Shown here: in pieces, positions 23,573-28,047 of the stretch
Layout: each line of letters begins with the position of its first letter
Numbering within the stretch: position 1 is the first letter of the stretch
Source: DATCVA01 sp036567205
GTDB taxonomy: Bacteria > Pseudomonadota > Gammaproteobacteria > Burkholderiales > Burkholderiaceae_B
DNA: 28,047 nt
Assembly (NCBI GenBank): GCA_036567205.1
Contig: DATCVA010000128.1
Span: 1 to 28,047, forward strand
Reading direction: 5' to 3'
The notes under the pieces: model-generated
The model's input: the letters and a program-made list of their open reading frames with translations, nothing else
The model's database searches: none
What the model was told of the DNA's origin: nothing
Position numbers and translations under genes: made by a program

Positions 23573-23714
23573 ATTGGGTTTCCTGTGTTGTTGCCTTAAA
23601 CTTTAAACTGTTGGAAACAAGGCTATTAATTTAACTTGGGCCGTGCTGTCATTGTTCATCGTCCCGCCGCAGCGGGGGTAGAGTAATTGCTATTTGCCAG
23701 GTTACGATTTACTT

Positions 23715-23742
23715 TTGCAAGGAACGAGTCGTATTCTATTTA
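23715..23742 (+). promoter_or_regulatory. Candidate sigma-70 promoter for the glucokinase-GH15 operon
   Basis: TTGCAA (23715-23720), 16-nt spacer and TATTTA (23737-23742) face the kinase gene; predicted +1 is near 23749, giving a ~105-nt leader. An inverted repeat TTAAGT/ACTTAA (23740-23745, 23754-23759) overlaps the -10 and start. The 282-nt divergent gap also holds a GC hairpin CCCGC/GCGGG at 23663-23676. Confidence 0.45.
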
Positions 23743-23771
23743 AGTCGAACCTAACTTAACGGGTGACTCCT

Positions 23772-23846
23772 ATGCGTTCTATCGTGCTCTTTCTATTTTA
23801 TGCTTCTACCCCGTTTATCGCCCGTATCACGTTGTCCGCTCATTAG
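23772..23846 (+). other. 24-codon leader reading frame before the glucokinase gene
   Basis: ATG at 23772 to TAG at 23846 would encode a hydrophobic 24-residue peptide (MRSIVLFLFYASTPF...). It ends 8 nt before the kinase ATG, lies within the predicted leader and has a weak GGGTGA ahead. It may be a leader peptide or chance. Confidence 0.25.
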
Positions 23847-23854
23847 AGTCGCTT

Positions 23855-24556
23855 ATGAAACCGGGCATACTTACCGTTGATATTGGAGGAACAAGCCTGA
23901 AGGCCGCCGTCATCAATAGTAAAGGACGCCTGCTGGCTGATGCGGTCTATAGGCCGACGCCGCAGCCTTGCGGGCCGGCGCTGCTTGTTGACCTGGTCAG
24001 CAATATGGTGGGTCCTTTGCCTGCCTACGATCGAATCTCAATTGGCTTTCCCGGCGTAGTCAAAGGTCGCCGTGTAATGACAGCGCCGCATCTTTATGCC
24101 GCTGAGTGGAAAAATTTTGCGCTGGCCGACGCGCTTGCCGCGCAGTTAGGCCATCCGGCGAAAATTGCCAACGATGCGGACATGCAGGGTTTTGCCCTTG
24201 TGTCGGGGCAGGGCCTGGAGCTTGCCGTTACGCTTGGAACAGGGGTCGGCACGGCGCTGTATCGTGATGGTGAGCTTATGCCTCATATGGAGCTTAGCCA
24301 GCATCCGATCTACGATGGCAAGACTTACGACGAGTATCTGGGTGCAGAGGCATTCGAGCAGATTGGCGCTGCCGGCTGGAACAAAAGACTACGCAAAGCG
24401 CTTGACCTTCTTCATATATTGTTGAATCCCGATCAAATTTTTGTGGGGGGTGGCAACGCCATCAAAATCGATCTGGACCTTTCTAAAGATGTCATTATCG
24501 GTCCCAAAGAGGCAGGCCTGAAAGGCGGCTTCGGTTTGTGGCGCACAAAGTTATGA
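23855..24556 (+). CDS. ROK-family glucokinase, polyphosphate-glucokinase-like
   Basis: 233 residues. Phosphate loop 1 DIGGTSLKAAV (9-19), GFPGVV (64-69), the catalytic NDAD (106-109, base D107) and TLGTGVGTALYRDGE (126-140). The TxGTGxGxA form matches the motif of polyphosphate/ATP glucokinases (PpgK) and the protein lacks the zinc-binding CxCG motif of typical ROK kinases. It would make glucose 6-phosphate in the cytosol using polyphosphate or ATP. Its stop overlaps the ATG of the GH15 gene (ATGA), so the two are translated together. ATP versus polyphosphate cannot be decided from sequence. Confidence 0.85.
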   Translation: MKPGILTVDIGGTSLKAAVINSKGRLLADAVYRPTPQPCGPALLVDLVSNMVGPLPAYDRISIGFPGVVKGRRVMTAPHLYAAEWKNFALADALAAQLGHPAKIANDADMQGFALVSGQGLELAVTLGTGVGTALYRDGELMPHMELSQHPIYDGKTYDEYLGAEAFEQIGAAGWNKRLRKALDLLHILLNPDQIFVGGGNAIKIDLDLSKDVIIGPKEAGLKGGFGLWRTKL

Positions 24557-26370
24557 CCGTCGAGATTGAAAACTACGCACTACTTGGCAATTGCAGGACA
24601 GCGGCGCTTGTCTCAAACGAGGGCTCGATCGATTGGCTGTGTTTTCCACGTTTCGATTCTCCTTCATGCTTCACGGCGTTGCTGGGCAATAAAGATAACG
24701 GCCGCTGGAAAATAGCGCCGTCGTCTTCGATAAATAGTGTTACCCGTAGCTATCGTGATGGATCGCTTATCCTTGAAACCACCTTTGTTACAGATGAAGG
24801 CGAGGCCACGCTAATCGATTTCATGCCAATAACCCAATCTCACTCCAGTGTGGTTCGTATCGTGAAAGGGGTTAAGGGGCGTGTTTCGTTCGATATGGAT
24901 TTAATCGTCCGGTTCAACTACGGCAGCTCCATACCTTGGGTGGAGAAGCCCGATGCACGTACGTTAACGGCAGTAGCCGGTCCGGATCTGCTGGTGCTGC
25001 GTACGCCTGTACCGTTGAAGGCGCGTGGCTGGCGTACCGTTAGCGCCTTTTCTGTTCGGGAAGGCGACAGACTGGTCTTCACGCTTTCGCATCAGCCATC
25101 GACCGAAAAGATAGCTGAACCCTTCAATGGAGATGCCGCATTGCGCGAAACAGAAGGTTTCTGGCGTGAATTCTCCGATCGCTGCCCGGACGTTGGACAA
25201 TGGAGCGGCCTGGTAAAACGATCGCTTATTACGCTTAAAGCGCTTACTTACCTTCCCACAGGAGGAATTGTTGCCTCCCCTACGACTTCGCTGCCAGAGC
25301 AATTGGGAGGGCAGCGTAATTGGGACTATCGATATTGCTGGCTGCGCGACGCAACCATGACCTTGCTGGCCTTCATGAACCTTGGCTATTTCGATGAAGC
25401 GCGCGCATGGCGTGACTGGCTTAGCCGTTCTGTAGCGGGTAATCCGGATCAAATGCAGATTATGTATGGACTGGCCGGCGAGCGGCTTTTGCCCGAATTC
25501 GAATTGCCATGGCTTCGTGGATACGAAAACTCGCGGCCGGTACGCATAGGTAATGCGGCTGCTCATCAAGTGCAGCTGGATGTATTCGGCGAAGTAGCCG
25601 ACGCCATGGCGCAAGCCATTAAAGGAAATTTACCCCGCCATCCGCGCATCGAAGCCATTGCGCAGGTAATTGTGCCGTTTCTGGAGAAAGCCTGGCGCAA
25701 GCCCGATGCAGGTATCTGGGAAATACGCGCACAACCACGGCACTTTACCCATTCCAAGATAATGGCCTGGGTTACGTTCGACCGTATCGCCATTGTTGCG
25801 CGTGGCGTGGAAAATGGCCGTGAGTTTTCTGAAAACTGCCGTCGTATAGCCGATGAAATTCATGCCGAGGTCTGTCGCGAGGGATACGATCCTGGCCTGG
25901 ACAGCTTTGTTCAATATTACGGCTCTAAATCGCTGGATGCCAGTCTTCTGCATATTGTGCTGACAGGTTTTCTTCCCCCTGACGACCCGCGTGTGCTGGG
26001 TACCGTAAAGGCAATAGAGAAAAACTTGATGCGTGACGGTCTGTTGCTTCGTTACGATAGTGAGGCCGGCGTCGATGGCCTGCCACCGGGCGAAGGAACA
26101 TTTTTAGTATGTTCGTTTTGGCTGGCCGACGTATATGTATTGTTGGGCCGAACCGAAGACGCACGGGTTCTGTTTGAGCATCTGGCGGGGTTATGCAATG
26201 ACGTAGGATTATTGGCCGAGCAATACGATCCGCTCGAGGGCCGAATGCTGGGTAATTTCCCACAAGCTTTTAGCCACGTGGGTATTATCAACACAGCATT
26301 GAACTTGCATCGGATTCAGGCTCCGGCTCAAGACCGTGCACACACGGACACTGTTGCCACGACTCAATAA
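24553..26370 (+). CDS. Glycoside hydrolase family 15 protein, trehalase/glucoamylase-like
   Basis: 605 residues without signal peptide, so cytoplasmic. The N-terminal beta domain starts NYALLGNCRTAALVSNEGSI and DWLCFPRFDSP follows; from ~220 an (alpha/alpha)6 barrel begins, with GGQRNWDYRYCWLRDA (252-267). Likely catalytic acids are E390 in GIWEIR and E556 in LAEQYDP, ahead of LGNFPQAFSHVG. These features are shared with bacterial GH15 trehalases as well as glucoamylases. It should release glucose from trehalose or alpha-glucans for the adjacent kinase. ATG at 24553 overlaps the kinase stop; a GTG 15 nt earlier is less likely. The precise substrate is open; no trehalose synthesis gene is nearby. 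Confidence 0.88.
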   Translation: MTVEIENYALLGNCRTAALVSNEGSIDWLCFPRFDSPSCFTALLGNKDNGRWKIAPSSSINSVTRSYRDGSLILETTFVTDEGEATLIDFMPITQSHSSVVRIVKGVKGRVSFDMDLIVRFNYGSSIPWVEKPDARTLTAVAGPDLLVLRTPVPLKARGWRTVSAFSVREGDRLVFTLSHQPSTEKIAEPFNGDAALRETEGFWREFSDRCPDVGQWSGLVKRSLITLKALTYLPTGGIVASPTTSLPEQLGGQRNWDYRYCWLRDATMTLLAFMNLGYFDEARAWRDWLSRSVAGNPDQMQIMYGLAGERLLPEFELPWLRGYENSRPVRIGNAAAHQVQLDVFGEVADAMAQAIKGNLPRHPRIEAIAQVIVPFLEKAWRKPDAGIWEIRAQPRHFTHSKIMAWVTFDRIAIVARGVENGREFSENCRRIADEIHAEVCREGYDPGLDSFVQYYGSKSLDASLLHIVLTGFLPPDDPRVLGTVKAIEKNLMRDGLLLRYDSEAGVDGLPPGEGTFLVCSFWLADVYVLLGRTEDARVLFEHLAGLCNDVGLLAEQYDPLEGRMLGNFPQAFSHVGIINTALNLHRIQAPAQDRAHTDTVATTQ

Positions 26371-26411
26371 TGTTTTCCGGTTCAAAGCTGGTCAATTGGT
26401 ACGGGGCGTAA

Positions 26412-26436
26412 TTGCCTGCCAAGTACAGGCAAGCTT
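26412..26436 (+). terminator. Weak terminator after the GH15 gene
   Basis: TTGCCTG (26412-26418) and CAGGCAA (26426-26432) form a perfect 7-bp stem with a 7-nt loop, followed by GCTTTT. It lies 42 nt after the GH15 stop. Confidence 0.55.
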
Positions 26437-26449
26437 TTCCCTGAATAAA

Positions 26450-26479
26450 TTGACACTGTGTTATTCCTTTAGCTGTCTA
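26450..26479 (+). promoter_or_regulatory. Candidate promoter for the small secreted protein
   Basis: A perfect TTGACA at 26450-26455 is followed after 18 nt by TGTCTA (26474-26479), a modest -10. The 214-nt gap 26371-26584 otherwise holds the terminator and no gene. Confidence 0.35.
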
Positions 26480-26584
26480 ATCCGTTCAGCCAATGGACAT
26501 AAGCACGCGCCGTTAACATGCTGTAGTTAGCAAAAAAGTTGCTTCTTATCTTAAAACTATTCGTCAGCCCCCACGAGGTTTTGT

Positions 26585-27064
26585 ATGAATAAATTATTAA
26601 GTCCAGTAAGGCGCTCGATGACAGTGCTGTCCGTTATCATCTTGTGCCTGTTGATAAGCGTTGGCTTTTCCAGTCCCGTTCAAGCTCAATCAGAGCAGCA
26701 GGTCAATGCGCGGCTGGATTCTCTTTTTGGCGAGCATGAGCCATACCGGACGTTTCTCGAAAAATTCAAAGAAGCAGTCGTATCCGGCGACAAGAAAAAA
26801 GTGGCAACAATGATCCATTATCCGTTAAACGTGTTTGCTCAAAAAGCCTCCAAAATCCGATCCCGGAAAGAACTTTTGTCGAAATACGACAAGGTCTTTA
26901 CGAAGGACATCATCGCAGCTGTCCAGCGGCAGCATTATGCCGATCTGTTCGTAAGGGATCAGGGTGTCATGATCGGCGATGGCGAGGTCTGGTTCAGGGG
27001 ACTTTGCGCCGACAAGGCTTGCAAACGTCGAACGGTCAAGGTGATCACTATCAACCAGCCATAG
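26585..27064 (+). CDS. Secreted protein of unknown function
   Basis: 159 residues. A Sec signal peptide ends at PVQA-QS (residue 34). The mature 125 residues begin with a helical, charged stretch (FLEKFKEAVVSGDKKKVATMIHYPLNV) and end in QGVMIGDGEVWFRGLCADKACKRR, a shape seen in NTF2-like small periplasmic proteins (helix, then a GDGEVWF strand). Two cysteines (C141, C146) could form a disulfide. GAGG precedes the ATG. It stands alone between the GH15 and DUF421 genes. I do not recognise a specific function. Confidence 0.75.
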   Translation: MNKLLSPVRRSMTVLSVIILCLLISVGFSSPVQAQSEQQVNARLDSLFGEHEPYRTFLEKFKEAVVSGDKKKVATMIHYPLNVFAQKASKIRSRKELLSKYDKVFTKDIIAAVQRQHYADLFVRDQGVMIGDGEVWFRGLCADKACKRRTVKVITINQP

Positions 27065-27140
27065 TCGAAGGCTGAGTCCAGGAATAGGCAGTGAAGCGGC
27101 AATCGCCGCGATGTTCGCGTGGGTGCTCCGGATTCGCGGG

Positions 27141-27170
27141 CAGGCACATTATTTGCCTGTTCAAGCTTGA
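27141..27170. other. Inverted repeat and palindrome before the DUF421 gene
   Basis: CAGGCA/TGCCTG (27141-27146, 27154-27159, 7-nt loop) is followed by the perfect palindrome TCAAGCTTGA (27161-27170). It may end the preceding transcript or regulate the DUF421 gene; no clear promoter is visible in 27065-27251. Confidence 0.35.
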
Positions 27171-27251
27171 CTGTAATTCACATCCAAAGCAAAAAGCGGA
27201 ATGTCCGGTCAACATAGCGCAGCGGATGCGCCGGCTCCGGAGGAGCCTTAT

Positions 27252-27740
27252 ATGAGTATTCAATGGGATGAACTGTTCGGATTTACGATTTCTCCGTGGG
27301 AACTCATTATCCGTGGCAGCCTGATGTACTGGTTTATTTTTGTTCTGCTTCGACTGGCAGGCCGGCGCGATATTGGATCGTTCGGTTCGGCCGATGTGCT
27401 GGTGCTGGTATTAATTGCGGACGCGGCGCAAAATGCCATGGCTGCCCAATACAACAGCATAAGCGAAGGCATGGTATTGGTGGGCACCCTGGTCGGGTGG
27501 AGCGTGATAGTTGACCGCGTGTGCTATTTTGTACCAGCTGTGAATAATTTGATAGAGCCAGAACGTGTTTGCCTGATTAAAGACGGAGTCATGCTACGGC
27601 GCGGAATGCGGCGCGAATACATTACACGTAAAGAGCTGATGGGGGAGTTGCGTTTGCAGGGTATTACTGACATCCGGAATGTACGCCGCGCATACATGGA
27701 GTCTACTGGCGATATCAGTGTGCTTCGGACAGACGATTGA
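27252..27740 (+). CDS. DUF421 (YetF-like) membrane protein
   Basis: 162 residues. Three hydrophobic helices (about 15-35, 48-66, 72-90) are followed by a small soluble domain (about 100-160) with KDGVMLRRGMRREYITRKELM. The GRRDIGSFGSADVLVLVLIADAAQNAM block is characteristic of DUF421. Members occur widely in bacteria and some affect spore or stress properties, but no reaction is established. The start at 27252 has GGAGGAG seven nt upstream; an in-frame start 51 nt earlier lacks this. Monocistronic, ends at a strong terminator shared with the cold-shock gene. Confidence 0.88.
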   Translation: MSIQWDELFGFTISPWELIIRGSLMYWFIFVLLRLAGRRDIGSFGSADVLVLVLIADAAQNAMAAQYNSISEGMVLVGTLVGWSVIVDRVCYFVPAVNNLIEPERVCLIKDGVMLRRGMRREYITRKELMGELRLQGITDIRNVRRAYMESTGDISVLRTDD

Positions 27741-27806
27741 ACGTGCTGGAAGGGTGCGTTTAAAACTGCCTAAAATTACAGCGCCGATATGACATAGGCG
27801 CAGAAG

Positions 27807-27834
27807 AAATGCCCTCCGCGAAGGGAGGGCATTT
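27807..27834. terminator. Bidirectional terminator between DUF421 and cold-shock genes
   Basis: AAATGCCCTCC (27807-27817) pairs perfectly with GGAGGGCATTT (27824-27834), loop of 6 nt. It separates two convergent genes. Confidence 0.9.
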
Positions 27835-27846
27835 ACCAAACAGTTC

Positions 27847-28047
27847 TTAGACTACTTGGATGTTTTTAGCTTGTGGGCCTTTAGGACCCTGAGCTGTTTC
27901 GTACGAAACGCGCTGGTTTTCTTCGAGCGATTTGTAGCCCGTACCGACGATGTCGGTGTGGTGCGCGAACAAGTCCTTGCCGCCTGCTTCAGGAGTGATA
28001 AAGCCGAAGCCTTTTTCGTTGTTGAACCATTTAACAATACCGATTTC
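27847..28047 (-). CDS. Cold-shock protein (CspA family), 5' end cut by the window
   Basis: 66 visible residues to the stop; the start codon lies just beyond the right edge. GIVKWFNNEKGFGFITPE contains RNP1 (KGFGFI) and DLFAHHTDI is the RNP2 strand, with VSYETAQGPKGPQAKNIQVV closing the five-stranded barrel. Family proteins are ~67-70 residues, so only the first one to three residues are missing. It binds single-stranded RNA and DNA and unfolds mRNA structure. Which csp paralogue it is, and whether it is cold-induced, cannot be seen without its leader. Confidence 0.95.
   Translation of the reverse strand, partial: EIGIVKWFNNEKGFGFITPEAGGKDLFAHHTDIVGTGYKSLEENQRVSYETAQGPKGPQAKNIQVV

Noticed and set aside
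24964..25614. 216-codon minus-strand frame inside the GH15 gene
   Set aside because: Antisense shadow of a conserved enzyme core.
27852..28037. 61-codon minus-strand frame at the right edge
   Set aside because: It is a shifted frame of the cold-shock protein gene, which reads cleanly from 28047 to the stop at 27847.

Overview
The window looks like chromosomal DNA of a betaproteobacterium of the order Burkholderiales, most likely Alcaligenaceae (Bordetella/Pusillimonas/Castellaniella-like). This is inferred from protein character: a PhaB-type acetoacetyl-CoA reductase, a cyanide-insensitive-type bd oxidase with a DUF2474 peptide, a ColRS-like two-component system with an ArnT-like transferase, and a three-domain NirK. 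I see no rRNA, tRNA, CRISPR array, transposase or integrase. Most of the window is dense coding sequence in well-formed operons.

Layout. 1-1.4 kb: a secreted family-3 solute-binding protein and a CueR-type Cu(I) regulator, ending at a bidirectional terminator. 1.4-2.9 kb: nirK (minus strand), a copper nitrite reductase with an extra N-terminal cupredoxin domain; its promoter carries an FNR/DNR-like box exactly at -41.5 from a predicted start. 2.9-7.4 kb (minus): a tightly overlapping four-gene operon of polyprenyl-phosphate glycosyltransferase, ArnT-like transferase, ColR-like response regulator and ColS-like sensor kinase, probably a self-contained envelope/lipid A glycosylation unit. 7.7-10.9 kb (plus): an NADPH-dependent FMN/quinone reductase, then acylphosphatase, LdtD-like L,D-transpeptidase and MepK-like endopeptidase (peptidoglycan 3-3 cross-link synthesis and cleavage). 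10.9-11.7 kb (minus): phaB, whose upstream DNA holds a 2 x 19 bp tandem repeat and a second FNR-like box with the same -41.5 geometry. 12.0-14.6 kb (plus): cioA-cioB plus a 48-residue DUF2474 subunit candidate that is easy to miss.

14.7-22.5 kb (minus) is the metabolic core: gnd-zwf-tal-pgi-tkt in one transcriptional direction, followed by a cupin gene with its own strong promoter. Upstream of gnd are a perfect 17 bp palindrome, a 50-codon remnant of an NAD-dependent epimerase/dehydratase gene, and a metallophosphoesterase. Divergently, at 23.9-26.4 kb (plus), a ROK/polyphosphate-glucokinase-like gene overlaps a GH15 (trehalase/glucoamylase-like) gene by 4 nt. Together these could release glucose inside the cell, phosphorylate it and burn it through a cyclic pentose phosphate pathway (Pgi, Tal and Tkt return carbon to glucose 6-phosphate). 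That would be notable in a group generally poor in sugar catabolism. 26.6-28.0 kb: a small secreted protein of unknown function, a DUF421 membrane protein, and a cold-shock protein cut by the right edge.

A possible common theme is redox balance at low oxygen: NirK, a bd-type oxidase, PHB synthesis as an NADPH sink and the pentose phosphate pathway as NADPH source. Two promoters (nirK, phaB) carry FNR-like sites in the same geometry. No regulator of that family lies in the window, so this link is inference.
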